This document shows positions 22,162-32,913 of a DNA stretch of 64,000 nucleotides, piece by piece. The position numbers and the translations under genes were made by a program. This stretch comes from Umbilicaria muhlenbergii (Eukaryota; Ascomycota; Lecanoromycetes; Umbilicariales; Umbilicariaceae): NCBI GenBank assembly GCA_000611775.1, contig KK106982.1:124001-188000 (forward strand), in the 5' to 3' direction. The notes beneath the pieces were generated by a model. That model did no database searches. It saw only the letters and a program-made list of their open reading frames with translations, and was not told the DNA's origin. Each line of letters starts with the position of its first letter. Position 1 is the first letter of the stretch.

Positions 22162-24483
22162 ATGCTTAATAGATTGAACTCTGCTTCGAAACAAGCAACC
22201 ACCATGAGTTTAAGTGACAATATATCTGAATTATCCTCTCTCACAAGCCTTCCATCGACTGATCTTGATACCACACACCTTGATGGCACAGTTACGACTG
22301 TTTCCCCCGATGATACAGTTACTGTCGGCAACAAGCAGTACATAAAGACTGCTGTCTTGAAAACCCACGCCAAAAACCCTAAGACGTCATGGGTCTGGCA
22401 ACACGGCGTCGAACTGCTTTCACCAACAGACAGGAAACGTTTTTGGTGTTGTTCTAAATGCTCTACAAACAATCCCGCCCTTTACAGCCGTTCTTCCACT
22501 GAGCACATAGCTGGACACTTAACTCGAGCACATAGACTGACAAAGAATGGGCCTTTAGCGCCACAGACTTCTGTGCTGGAACTACAGCAAAGAGCCTCAC
22601 GAACGACAGTCTCGAGCATAGTCACACGGGTGGATTTCAATCGATTTCGTACGGCTTTGATCCAGTGGATTGTTTGCATGCATATCGCCTTCTCAACCAT
22701 CGAAAACCCCCTTTTTCGAGCCTTCCTATGCACGATTTCGACAACAGTCCTCAGTGTTTTGCCGCAGAATGGAGACACAATAAGAGCATGGATAATGGAG
22801 GATTTTAGGATAAAGAAAGTGCTTATTCGACAGTCTTTAGCTGAAAGCAAAAGCCTTATACACCTCTCCTTCAATTTATGGACGTCCCCAAACAGTATGG
22901 CTATGCTCGGCATTGTGGGACATTATATGGACAATTCCGGGGTGAATTCTACAGTTCTACTGGCTTTGCGAAGGCTTCGTGGGTCACACTCTGGGGAGAA
23001 TATGGCTCAGCTGGTTATAGAGGTTATTCAGGACTACGATATCATGGACAAACTTGGCTATTTTATCTTGGATAACGCCTCATCGAATGACACCTGCGTT
23101 GAAGTGGTTTTAGTGGAACTTCGCCCTGATCTTAACCCTCAACATCGCCGTCTACGCTGCCTCGGGCATGTTCTGAATTTGGCCGCCAAAGCCTTCTTGT
23201 ATGGTGAGGAAACAGAGGCTTTTCAAGCCCAAATTGAGCTACAACAGGTGTTGGAAGATGAGGTTCAAGAGCTTCAGTTATGGCGAAAAAGGGGGGCCGT
23301 TGGAAAGCTTCATAACATTGTTGTTTTCATTCGACGTACACCTCAGAGACGAGAAGCTTTTGAGGACCTTATAAAACTGGATTCACTTGCCCTGAACAAC
23401 TTCAGACACCTCCAATTAGTCGCTGACAATGCAATCAGGTGGAATTCTTTGTACCAAATGATTGAGCGGGCGTTGAAACTCAAGGATGGAATTGATTTCT
23501 TCCTTGTACAAAATCAATCAAGCAGCCATGGGACGGCCCGGCCTAAGGGTGGTACAGAGGATGCCAGGGCTCTGAAGCATGATTTTCTCACCTCTGAAGA
23601 CTGGCTGTTACTCACTGATATGCTGGAAATTCTGAAGCCATTTTTCAAACTGACAGTTCAAATGGAAGGCTATGGGCGGATGGGTGTACGAGGTGCTTTA
23701 TGGGAATATCTACCTTCACTGGAATACCTGATGACGCATCTGGAGGAGAAAAAGCAGTCCTTTGAAGCCTTAAGCAAGGATCCCAATTATTCGACTCCAG
23801 AAAATCGACATATACACACATGTGTGGTGAACGCTTGGATTAAGCTTGATGAGTACTACTCTCAGCTTGATAAATCACCTGCCTACTACGCCTCCTGTGT
23901 CACAAACCCCAAGATGAAATGGGCGTGGTTCGAAAAGCATTGGATGGATAATCCAGATTGGATTTTGCAGGGCAAGAATGCCCTACAAATCTTATGGGAC
24001 ACTAATTACAAAGGCTGTGGTCTCTCTCCTTCAGATGACGTTCATACATACCTCAATGAGCGAGAACCAGACGACTTCGAACAATTTATTACAATGCCAG
24101 AGGATTTGACGACCGAGAAGCCTGATTCTTTGGACACATATTGTCGAGAACAACCCAATTCGACTTTTGAAAGCCCGCTACAGTACTGGAAATTGCAGGA
24201 GGGTGTGTTCCCTGATTTAGCAAAGCTTGCTTATGACATGCACTCGATTCCTGCCATGTCTGCGGAGTGTGAACGGATTTTCAGCAGTGCAAAGCTCCTA
24301 ATCAGTGACCGCCGAAATCGCCTCAAGGAAGACAGAGTGAGCTTAATTCATACACATTCGTTCATCGTGTGTTTAACAAATCCTCCCAGCTCTAACGAAT
24401 TCAGAACCAATCGTTTTTACGGGCTACGCGCTTCATGCCACGAGAAAGGTGGCTGTAAAATGTCTGAGCTGAAAATCAGGTAG
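22162..24483 (+). CDS. hAT family transposase, open 773-aa frame
   Basis: This is a cut-and-paste DNA transposase in one exon. Near residues 75-125 there is a BED-type zinc finger (FWCCSKC then HIAGHLTRAH). The RNase H-like core has SFNLWTSPNS at about residue 236, DNASSNDTC at about 303 and RLRCLGHVLNLAAKAF at about 330. The C-terminal dimerisation domain has SAECERIFSSAKLLISDRRNRL at about 690-720. The frame is intact and close to the usual hAT length. The first catalytic Asp, normally in an FDLWTS motif, is Asn here (SFNLW), so activity is doubtful. Left subterminal repeats are present; the right terminal repeat was not found, which suggests a truncated or decayed element. Confidence 0.92.
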   Translation: MLNRLNSASKQATTMSLSDNISELSSLTSLPSTDLDTTHLDGTVTTVSPDDTVTVGNKQYIKTAVLKTHAKNPKTSWVWQHGVELLSPTDRKRFWCCSKCSTNNPALYSRSSTEHIAGHLTRAHRLTKNGPLAPQTSVLELQQRASRTTVSSIVTRVDFNRFRTALIQWIVCMHIAFSTIENPLFRAFLCTISTTVLSVLPQNGDTIRAWIMEDFRIKKVLIRQSLAESKSLIHLSFNLWTSPNSMAMLGIVGHYMDNSGVNSTVLLALRRLRGSHSGENMAQLVIEVIQDYDIMDKLGYFILDNASSNDTCVEVVLVELRPDLNPQHRRLRCLGHVLNLAAKAFLYGEETEAFQAQIELQQVLEDEVQELQLWRKRGAVGKLHNIVVFIRRTPQRREAFEDLIKLDSLALNNFRHLQLVADNAIRWNSLYQMIERALKLKDGIDFFLVQNQSSSHGTARPKGGTEDARALKHDFLTSEDWLLLTDMLEILKPFFKLTVQMEGYGRMGVRGALWEYLPSLEYLMTHLEEKKQSFEALSKDPNYSTPENRHIHTCVVNAWIKLDEYYSQLDKSPAYYASCVTNPKMKWAWFEKHWMDNPDWILQGKNALQILWDTNYKGCGLSPSDDVHTYLNEREPDDFEQFITMPEDLTTEKPDSLDTYCREQPNSTFESPLQYWKLQEGVFPDLAKLAYDMHSIPAMSAECERIFSSAKLLISDRRNRLKEDRVSLIHTHSFIVCLTNPPSSNEFRTNRFYGLRASCHEKGGCKMSELKIR

Positions 24484-24779
24484 GATATCTGATCCCCAGG
24501 TTTTAGATGCAGGATCTTCCTCGAATTAAAAACGTTGGTATCGGAAGAATTTGATCTGACTGGTCATTGAAGGGGAAATGGCGCACTATTTCAGGCAGGC
24601 TTAGATGGCGCAGCCACACCTTATTTATGTCGTATGTGCGCCTTGCAGTTTTTACTTGACGACCGGCATCCATATCAAGGCTCCTGGATATGGCACTTCT
24701 CTACCTTAGTTTTTGATTGTTGCGCAGCCCCTCGAAACTTTCACAGTGTTGTCTGGGTTCTATTTTCACTATGGTCTAC

Positions 24780-25366
24780 CTATAGGAATATTCCAATGAC
24801 ACAGCCAAGGACGAAGAGCAGGTTAACGTCTTCCTTTGATACTTTTCTTGCCGACGCCTTTTCAGAGAATGGAGAAGGAGAGGCTTGCGCTGTCGGTCTC
24901 AGGCTACTGGTTCCCCAGAGACTATTGTTTGATTGCTTCAAACCCGATGACTGACTTGCCGTTGGAGCTGAGCCAGTCAAACCATGGTAGTCAGGCCAAG
25001 ATGAGCCTGTGGGCATAAAAGAGTCTATCTGGGTCCCGACCGACGGCCCTGCCTCAGACAATTGAGTGATTGCAGGAGTGGGCTCAATATGACCGCCAGA
25101 TCCACTTGATACGACTTCTACCGTTGCTCTTCCTGGAGTAGCAATGGGATCTGTGCTAGAAGACGTTTTTGCACTATTGACCCGCGCTTGTGCACTAGTA
25201 TTGACGCTCGTTGAGTTCCATAATATGTCGATCTCGATATTGATGGTCTTGAGTATTTCGTCCGCACGACTAAGGAAAGCACATTAGCTCGTTCGCTATT
25301 AGTCTAGAATACCCACATTGCAACAATGCATAGCATCAATAGGGTAAAAAGCTTTACTCTTTCCAT
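24780..25366 (-). CDS. Small secreted, probable GPI-anchored Ser/Thr-rich protein
   Basis: Two exons (25317-25366 and 24780-25269) with a 47-nt GT..AG intron give 179 aa. The N-terminus MERVKLFTLLMLCIVAIRA is a good signal peptide. The middle is rich in Ser, Thr, Gly and Pro, with NxS/T sites. The C-terminus VNLLFVLGCVIGIFL ends at TAG with no cytosolic tail, as in GPI-anchored precursors. No catalytic domain is seen. It is probably a cell-surface or wall mannoprotein of unknown role. It is intact and has CpGs. The hAT gene is convergent on one side and the J-domain gene divergent on the other. Confidence 0.68.
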
Positions 25367-25766
25367 GTTCGCGGTACAGTAAACAGGTACAGCGAGGAGA
25401 AAGATGTTCTTTATTGATCCACACAAGTCAAGAACCTATTCTGGATCCCCAGGCGCCCATTATGGATGCCCCTTCTGGAGGAGGACCTTTTGGATCTAAA
25501 TGCAGCTAGATTCGATCACGGCGAAGACCCAGCCAAAACCGGTGCCAATGTGAGCACAACTTGGTTGGCGTCCTCTCGTCATTATCTATAAGTACTTCCC
25601 TTGTGTTCCTATGACTCTTTCAAACTCCATTCTGATAGAGATTCAAAGCTCCGTCGACCCAAACCAGAAGATCATTTGATCCGAAGCATATCTGTTACCA
25701 AAATCAGTTGACCTGATTATCGGACAAATCCACAGTCGTTGACTCTCTTCTTCGGCTTTCTCAACC
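25367..25766. promoter_or_regulatory. Divergent spacer between secreted-protein and J-domain genes
   Basis: 400 bp lie between two starts pointing away from each other. TATCTATAAG near 25583 could serve as a TATA box for the rightward gene. No other site is clear. Confidence 0.4.
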
Positions 25767-25890
25767 ATGAGCTCATCAAGACCCCCTAACAACAGTGATG
25801 TCCAATACCCTGCTCTCCCAGGCATATCGGGTATCTCAACCGGAACCCCAAACGGCAATGCAGTCATGAAAAGTAATGCGCAGGGGTCAG

Positions 25891-25898
25891 TGAACGAC
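25891..25898. repeat. Left 8-bp target duplication TGAACGAC of the hAT MITE
   Basis: TGAACGAC occurs here and again at 26258-26265, directly outside the two inverted ends. Eight-base duplications are diagnostic for hAT insertions. Confidence 0.95.
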
Positions 25899-26257
25899 CA
25901 GTGTTCCTAATAGCCTAGCCTAGCCTAGACCGAGCCTCAGTCTAGGCTAGGCTAGCTCGTGAAGAGCTCGGTCTAGGCTAGGCTAGCCCGTCTAACAGTC
26001 TAGTTAGACCAGCAGGGGGTATAAGGCTAGGCCTGATAGAGAAGGTTAGACTAAATATCTGCCTACATAGACTAAGTGAAGCGACATTTCAGCCTTACAC
26101 CTCAGCCTCATGAGGCACTCTGAGAATCTGTCAGGGCTAGCTAGACCGGCTAGACCACTGGCAATCCAGTCTAGCCCGCTGAAAGGAGCCGTCTAGGCTG
26201 GTCTAACTAGCCGGGCTAGCCCACAGGCTAGCCCGGTCTAGGCTATTAGGAACACTG
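25899..26257. mobile_element. Non-autonomous hAT MITE, 359 bp
   Basis: It has perfect 20-bp terminal inverted repeats starting CAGTGTTCCTAATAGCC and ending in the complement, the CAGTG..CACTG form usual for hATs. It is flanked by the 8-bp duplication TGAACGAC. Its interior is made of GCTAGCCC/GTCTAG motifs shared with the left flank of the hAT gene at 22162, so that family probably mobilised it. It carries no coding capacity. It sits in the first coding exon of the J-domain gene. Confidence 0.95.
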
Positions 26258-28740
26258 TGAACGACGCTTCAGGCAGACATCCTAACAATAATGCAGATAG
26301 TACCTCCAATAATACCACAGGTAGAAGTTTCAATACTACCGCAAGTCAAGAGTCCAGTCAAACCTCCGCTACTACGCGACAGACAAGGTCCTCTGGGCGA
26401 GGGGGGAAAGTTGCCCTCGAATCGCTTGGTCCATTAGAAGAATTAAGTGTAGGTCAACTTCGCGAGCAACAGCAGTATGAAATTGATCGAATCATTGCGG
26501 GTTCCCCAGACGAGGCGCTTGGACAATTCCATCATGCAAACAAAGCAGCAGTGACACAAGTCTACAAACAACTTTCCGCTTTGATCCATCCTGACAAGCA
26601 GCCTGCAGAATGGAGAGAAAAGGCCAATGAGGCACAGTCAAGTAAGCAGAAATCGCCAATCAGAACACTCAAACTAACCGTAACATAGTTTTAAACAACG
26701 CCCGGGACAAGTTTGACATTTCTATAGTCACACCAGAGGAAACAGAAAGACCCAAAAGATCACATAAAACGTATTGGGACACAACAACCTTTCAAGGGGC
26801 TGTTCGCCGGCTTCAAGTTGATCCTGTCAATCAGAGAGCGCTTGCTTTTGTCGAAAAGGTCAATAACGACATCCAAGCCCACAATATTGAAAAAGGATAT
26901 AATCCGAGTTGCGGAAAATTCCCTCTCAAGTACCTTCAAGACAAGTACCAAAATACGCTGGCACTGAGGACGACATACAAAGAGACGACCGATCCTGAGC
27001 AGAAAAGGGAGCTGGCCGCCATTTTCGAGGCCCTCTGTATTGCAACACAAGAATTCTGCGAGGACCATGGCTTTCCTCAGACTTGGGCTTGGCAATATGC
27101 AGATATAGATAAGGAGCCTACCTGGCTTTCCGAGGCCGAAGAGCCCCAGCCTACTCCTATTACTGGTACAGGTAATGGTTCTGGCAATGGTACTGTGACT
27201 GCCGGAGGTGCTGCGAATGGTGCTGGCACTGGATCTGACAATGAACCTGGGACTGCCGGGGGTGCTGTGAACGGTGCTCAATCTGGCAACGGTCCTGGAA
27301 TTGCCGAAGGTGCTACGAATGGGGCTAGCACTGAACCTGGCAATGTACCTAGCACTGCTGCAGGCGCTGGGAATGGTGATGGCACTAATTCTGGCGGTAA
27401 TTCTGGATCTGGATCTGGCTCTGGAAGTGATGGTGATACGGAGATGGGGGATGTGACTGAAGCCTTAAACGAAGTTACTTTGGACGGCGAGCCGATTATT
27501 TCTAAGCGCCAAGTCTTCAAGACTTTCCAATTCCTAGTCGAGGAGAGTTCAGGTTTGCATGTATGGAAGTCGGCACAATTGTGTGGCGATTTAAAACCTG
27601 AGGATATCCCATCCGTCGAGAAGCCGACAAAAGAGTTCATTGCCCAGCACAAATACCGGTACAAGGGCATGCGTTGGATCGCCATGTCCGTTGACGACGC
27701 TGTAACATTGGGGGCTGGGCAATATCCCCGAATTTCTGTCATGGTAGAATGGCTGGGAGACTTGGAAGACACGCTAATGTCACGAAGTGATCTCATTCGC
27801 ATAGCTGGCCAGGCACGGGTTGATCGAGATCTCCAAAATCATTTGCCATACCGCAAAATGATTGTATTTGAAGGGCGACAAGTTTTTATAATGTCACAAA
27901 CAGAAGCTGGACTCTTAAACGGAGAAATGAAGGCAATGCAACGGATCAAGAATGACCAATTTAAGGCGGCGAAAGCAAATCAAACTTCATTCGGCCAACT
28001 GGCACTCCCTCAGCCAGGAGCTGTTCAAGTAGGAGCCTTTCAACCGAGTGTCGCTCAGCCAGGATTCGCTCAACCAGCAATTAGCCAGCCAGCTGTCTCT
28101 CATCTAGGAGCAGCTATCCAACCAGTAGTCGTCCAACCAGCAGTAGGCCAGCGGGCTATTCCTCAAACAGGTGTCACTCAATCAGGATTCGCTCAGCTAG
28201 GTGTTGCTCAACCAGTAGTGGGCCAACCGGCCATCTCTCAAGCAGGAGCAACCTAACTAGTAGTTCCTTAAGCAGGAGTCACCTAACTAGGAGTCGCTTA
28301 GTTAACTTAAGCTGATACGATTCCTTCCTCTGCAGTTCAGGCGATGATAGCCAGCGCTGTCCAACAGGCAATTCAACAATATCAGCGACAATCGACACCG
28401 GCCGTGGCCTGCATAGAGAATAGGATGGGGCGGAAGGAAAATGGGAATAGCTAGTCCTCGGTCGATCCGAAAATGATTAAGGAGAGAAGTCACCAGCATC
28501 AGGATTAGCATCAATATCCGACGATATCAGCAGCTCCAGAATCGATGCCAATATCAACATCAACCTCAGCGACATCCATTCCACAGCAATCAAAATCAAG
28601 GAGAGTAACATGGAGAATCAGTCGGCTTTCACACTCGTTGGGAGCGCACTCACAGTATTATATTTGCTTTACAGCAACTTCTCGCAGCTTTTGTCAGTCT
28701 CTTCCGAGTGCAATTTTCTGGCGAACACTACCCCTCGTTT

Positions 28741-28994
28741 AGTGTTTCGCATCTTGCATGACGCTCTTGTATAAAAGTTGTCTTTCATTACTACACTATA
28801 GTTCGATAGTATAGAAATGCTTTTCCAATAAGATTGTGCCTCCGCTTGCTTGATCTGATCTGACGTGGACCATCCTCAACCATCAAGACCGAGAATGAAA
28901 GTCCTCCAGTTCAAAACCCATCATCGTAAGCCAGTAAATACGAGTCAAGGCCTGGAATTGTACAGAATGTTCCCATCGCAATTCACGAACACAG
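28741..28994. other. Spacer right of the J-domain pseudogene
   Basis: About 250 bp without a recognisable gene or repeat. Confidence 0.4.
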
Positions 28995-29118
28995 GGAGCG
29001 GATTGGGAGCCGGAAGTGGATTGGGGGAGCCAAGAATGGAGCAACGGAGCCGGAAGTGGATCGAGGGAGCTAAGAGTGGGGCAGGGTAGCCGGAAGTGGA
29101 TGGTGAGCCAAAAGTGGA
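28995..29118. repeat. AGCCGGAAGTGGAT minisatellite
   Basis: Four to five imperfect units of the AGCCGGAAGTGGATnGnGGG type abut the left end of the MULE. Related GCCAGTAATGGATGCC units form a separate array at about 35028-35094, and GCCGCTAATGGAT occurs at the right MULE end. Confidence 0.75.
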
Positions 29119-29227
29119 GCGGCGGGTATCTATTTTCGAAAGGGTCCACAAACAAATAGACCCCCCCTTTCTATGCATAGACCCTTTTTCATACACATAG
29201 ACCCTTTATCTTACACATAGACCCCCC
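29119..29227. repeat. Left inverted end of the MULE
   Basis: It contains ATGCATAGACCC, ACACATAGACCC and ACACATAGACCC in a row. The right end repeats them in reverse complement with few changes. Confidence 0.88.
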
Positions 29228-29326
29228 TAACTACATATGGTTAGACAACATGTAGTTGGTTTTTTCTGCCGCCTGCTCAATTGTGACTGCCACACGCCTG
29301 CGACCCCCCTTTCTTGCAGCAAAAAA

Positions 29327-31160
29327 ATGGATACTTTCTCCAGTCAGACCACGGAATATTTCGACATGGAGGACCCATTTGAGGCCGTAATTGAAGACGT
29401 TTCTGACAGCGAAGAAGACGAAGAAATAGATGATTCCATGATCAATGAAGCTGACGAGCCAGACCCCCCTCCTATGCAATTAAAACCTCCACCACTTGCA
29501 CTCAGGCTTAAGCCCTTTATAACAATCAAAGACCTCATCAACACCATCAACATGCACGCCGCAAAGCAAGGTTATGCTATAGTTAAAGCAGGGTATAAGA
29601 AGAATAAAGGCGGAGAAATTAGGAAAATAAACCTGAAGTGTACTCAGGGGGGGAAATACAAGGCCAAAGTGGCTCCGGAGGACAGGAAATGAACCAGGGC
29701 TGTATGTACAACTGGATGTAAATGAGGGGCGTATGGCAAGCTTGTAATGGGGGAGTGGTATTTGTTTTTGAAGGACACCAAGCATAATCACCCTCCGTCA
29801 AACCCTGAAGCCCTAAACCCTCACCGAAAACTGCAAGCGGAGGACTTAAAGACAGTTGCAAATGACAGAAAATGACACCTTACAGCTCAGCAAACAGTCA
29901 CCGGCCTCCGCACGAATAACCTCAGTTGATTCTACAAAAAACAGGACATCTACAACGCCATAGGGTACATTCAACGCGCAGAATTAGGAAATTTAACCCC
30001 TATTCAAGCCCTCTTGAAGGAGCTTACAGCGTCAGAAAAATGGTACATTTCTTACGCCGTTGACCCCTGGGATCAATTGAACCGCCTCTTCTTTGTCTAT
30101 CAACCGTCATTGAACTGGCTGAAGAAATACCCTGATGTTCTATTCATAGACGCAACCTACAAAACCAACCGTTATAACATGCCCCTTGTTATATTGACGT
30201 CGACGACGGCCTGCAATAAAACCTTCTATGTAGGGTTTGCCTTCCTCCGTCATGAGGACCATGAGTACTATGAATGGCTTGTCAGCCAGATAAAAATCAT
30301 ATGGACGGATATAGGGCAATTTAATGGCCCCACCACCACTGTCTTGAACAAGGAGGAAGCCTTAATTGGGGCTTTCACCCTTTTAATGCCGATGACTGCC
30401 CTTATTCTCTGTCAATGGCATATTGGCAAGAATGTAGTCGCTTGAGTCAAGACAGGGGGTTATTTCTCCGTGGCGGAAGCTCAGCAAGAGTGGGCCAGAC
30501 TCTGGTTTGCAGTTGTACAAGCCCCGACGCCTGCAGCCTTTCATGAAGCCAAGGCAACCCTGGCAATTGCTGACTCAGGGCTAAATGCCCGCTGGCCTAC
30601 TACCCTCTATGAGTACCTCCTTAAGGAGTGGCTCATTGAGGGCATGCGTGAGAAGCATTGCTGAGCATGGACGGACAAGATTCTGCATTTTGGTAAGCTA
30701 ACGACGTCAACAGCAGAGTCAGGGCATTGGGGGATCAAACGGGGACTAGAAAGCAGTCTTGAAGACCTTGCAACAGTTGTACAAAGCATACACATCAAGC
30801 TTGACAACCAATTGCAAGAAATCCACCTTCTGCATGAAGATCAGAAGTCTGGCGCTATACTTTTCATGCATAACGCCCCTATTTTTCGATATCTACGCTT
30901 TGAAGTCAGTATTCATGCCACTGAGTACATGTTTCTGCAGTGGGAGCAGCTTACCAAGGAGCCCACATGCCTGCTACCCTGTACCAGGGTGTTCTGAACC
31001 ACCATGGGTCTTCCGTGCAAGCACGAGATTCAAACCCTTCTCTTCGCCAAGGAAGCCCTGAAAAGGGATCACATTCACCCACACTGATGGCTTGATCCGC
31101 TCACGGAGGTCCAGCCCGTGGACCCTGTGACTGTGGTTCAGAATCTCATCCGAGTTCGTT
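29327..31160 (+). pseudogene. MULE transposase, interrupted
   Basis: The likely start is ATG 29327 (MDTFSSQTTEYF), followed by an acidic stretch (SDSEEDEEIDDS). After position 29690 the frame is lost, then regained for a FAR1-like zinc region with KHNHPP. The open stretch 30014-30445 holds the catalytic core: D in LFIDATYK, the second acidic site probably in the TTVLNKEEALIGA region, and CQWHI. Stops follow near 30443 and 30661. The SWIM finger (CTRVF then TTMGLPCKHEI) lies in a different frame from the part before it. MULE transposases cut at long inverted ends and leave 8-10 bp duplications. Confidence 0.82.
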
Positions 31161-31209
31161 GACGTGGAAGACCGACGGAGACTTCCACCAGGTGAGACCT
31201 CTCTCAGTG

Positions 31210-31591
31210 GGAGCTTGCCCTAAACCAGGTTAGCCAGCGAGAGCGGCGAGAGCAGGAGCAGCAGGAGCAGCAGGACGGGGGGAGGCAGGAGGAGGAAGAG
31301 CAGGAGGGAGGGGGGTGGAGGAGTCAAGGAGCAAGCCAGCAAAGGGGGAATGAACGGCGGCAGCGAGGCTCACGAGCTCCGCAGCGACAGCGAGCTCCAC
31401 GGGCTTCACGGGCTCCGCGGGCTCCACGAGCCCCAAGCCAGCGAGCAACAAGAGCAGCGAGCCAGCAAGCTCAGCAGCAAGAAGAGGCACTACCAGGGCA
31501 GACAACTCTGTCTCAGTTCACCAACTTTGCCCCTGTGGCAGACCGTCTTGGGAACATGAGGCAGCGGGGACAGCGACCTCCAACTGTGACG
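31210..31591. repeat. Low-complexity AGCAGGAG / GCGGGCTCC tract
   Basis: GAGCAGCAGGAGCAG, GGAGGAGGAAGAG and CACGGGCTCC runs make this stretch purine-rich and repetitive. Open frames here on both strands are composition artefacts, apart from a possible tail of the MULE transposase on the plus strand. Confidence 0.75.
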
Positions 31592-31841
31592 NNNNNNNNN
31601 NNNNNNNNNNNNNNNNNNNNNNNNNNNNNNNNNNNNNNNNNNNNNNNNNNNNNNNNNNNNNNNNNNNNNNNNNNNNNNNNNNNNNNNNNNNNNNNNNNNN
31701 NNNNNNNNNNNNNNNNNNNNNNNNNNNNNNNNNNNNNNNNNNNNNNNNNNNNNNNNNNNNNNNNNNNNNNNNNNNNNNNNNNNNNNNNNNNNNNNNNNNN
31801 NNNNNNNNNNNNNNNNNNNNNNNNNNNNNNNNNNNNNNNNN
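31592..31841. other. Assembly gap, 250 N
   Basis: Exactly 250 undetermined bases lie inside the MULE, right after the low-complexity tract. The true length is unknown. Confidence 0.99.
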
Positions 31842-31978
31842 GCGGCCGCGGCGGCGAGGTAGCAACCTATAGACGTATTAGCAAGTTCTTCATATATTGA
31901 ACTTCAAACCGTGTTATTCCAGGCGTTCTATGGCCCCAAATCCATGCTTCCAACCTGAAACATAAAAATTAGTTCAGA

Positions 31979-32079
31979 GGTCTATGAGTAAGATAAAGGG
32001 TCTATGTGTATGAAAAAGGGTCTATGCATAGAAAGGGGGGGTCTATTTGTATGTGGACCCTTTTCGAAATATCTGCCGC
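31979..32079. repeat. Right inverted end of the MULE
   Basis: Reverse-complement partner of 29119-29227, with GGGTCTATGTGTAT, GGGTCTATGCATAG and TTTTCGAAA, ending in GCCGC. Confidence 0.88.
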
Positions 32080-32387
32080 TAATGGATAATCTAATCAGTC
32101 GGTTGTAGATCATTGCGTAAACTAACCATATATCCAAGATAGCCTTAGTATATGGTTAGGCGACCTAGGAGGACTAGGCGGCTGGAGTTCTTTGGACAGA
32201 AGGCAAGAGGCAGCGCGGTACGCAATCGTAGTCTTATTGAAAGCCTATAGGAAATTGCATGCATAGAATGCAGATTTTTGAGGTCAGACGCTAGCTCTGC
32301 TAACTGGTTACAACGGTAATCTAACACACCTATGCAACCTCCTTGGCCCATACTTGCCCGCTTTAAACTAGTTGCAAGACTCACTAT

Positions 32388-32913
32388 CTAAGTTAGCTCC
32401 AATTTTACCTCCTCCAGAGCTGTGAAAATCTTGTTCATCTCCCTGCAGTATTTATCTGCATTGCTCTTGGATTCCTCGGCTATTAGTTTCCACTCACTGA
32501 TATACTTCTCAAGCTTTTCATTGTCCATCTGCAGCTGATGGATGGTGGATTTAAGTTGACTTATCTCCCGTTCAGCTGTTCGTCTCCTTTCCGATTCTAT
32601 AGCAACCCCATGTTCTCATTTGCTGATCTCGTGAGCTAACCTAACGTTGTCTTGGTGTAGCTCGTCAATCTTTGCAACAAAACTGACTTCTGGCTTTGGG
32701 AATTCCAACTAATTGGCTAGTCAGCTAATCGTCTAGTTGATGAAGATGAGCAGCGCGTACAGACTCTTCCTCATTCTGTGACGGAAGTTCCAATTGAAAC
32801 GGGACCTTCCAGACGGCTATAAACGATTTGTCAAGGCCATCACACAAATCCTTGAGTTGGCCAATTGAAAGATCACTTAGGTTTTTTGAGAAAAGGTGCT
32901 CCTTTTCGTCCAT
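32388..32913 (-). pseudogene. Coiled-coil protein, probably broken
   Basis: ATG 32913 opens a frame (MDEKEHLFSKNLSDLSIGQL) up to about 32728. After an unclear junction, probably an intron, a second stretch runs from about 32685 to TAG 32388-32390. This second part is a strong coiled coil (KIDELHQDNVRLAHEI; AEREISQLKSTIHQLQMDN; KLEKYISEWKLIAEESK). One in-frame TGA occurs after HEISK. No family is recognised. The general layout (a short N-terminal segment, then a long heptad region) recalls the other coiled-coil remnant at 10987-19100. Confidence 0.5.

Larger units (their letters stand above)
25767..28740 (+). pseudogene. J-domain protein gene, broken by a hAT MITE and by stops
   Basis: The frame begins at ATG 25767 (MSSSRPPNNSDV), is cut after residue 44 by the MITE, and resumes at 26266. 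A J-domain follows: LGQFHHANKAAVTQVYKQL, LIHPDKQP with the HPD motif, and EAQ then, after a 47-nt intron (26642-26688), SILNNARDKFD. J-domains stimulate Hsp70. A Gly/Asn/Ala-rich linker, a conserved block (residues around RQVFKTFQFLVEESSGLHVW) and Gln/Pro/Val repeats (QPAV-type, about 28010-28250) come next. From 28254 the same frame continues through several TAA/TAG codons at places where the repeat predicts Gln, then to about 28740. The exact protein family is unknown. The MITE adds 367 bp, which also shifts the frame. Confidence 0.8.
29119..32079 (+). mobile_element. Mutator-like element (MULE) with ~100-bp inverted ends
   Basis: The inverted ends at about 29119-29227 and 31979-32079 share GCGGC, TTCGAAA, GGGTCCAC, then three to four CATAGACCCTTT-type units. 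Inside, the plus strand carries a MULE transposase in pieces: a FAR1-like N-terminal region (KDTKHNHPP near 29776), the DDE core (LFIDATYKTNRYNMPLVIL and CQWHIGKN, 30014-30445) and a SWIM finger (GLPCKHEI near 31005). A low-complexity arginine/glutamine-rich tail runs into an assembly gap. The frame is interrupted by several stops or shifts, so this copy is not autonomous as assembled. No clear target duplication was found. Confidence 0.87.

Noticed and set aside
31230-31559. Ala/Leu-rich and Gln/Arg-rich frames on both strands
   Set aside because: They are products of low-complexity DNA next to the assembly gap.
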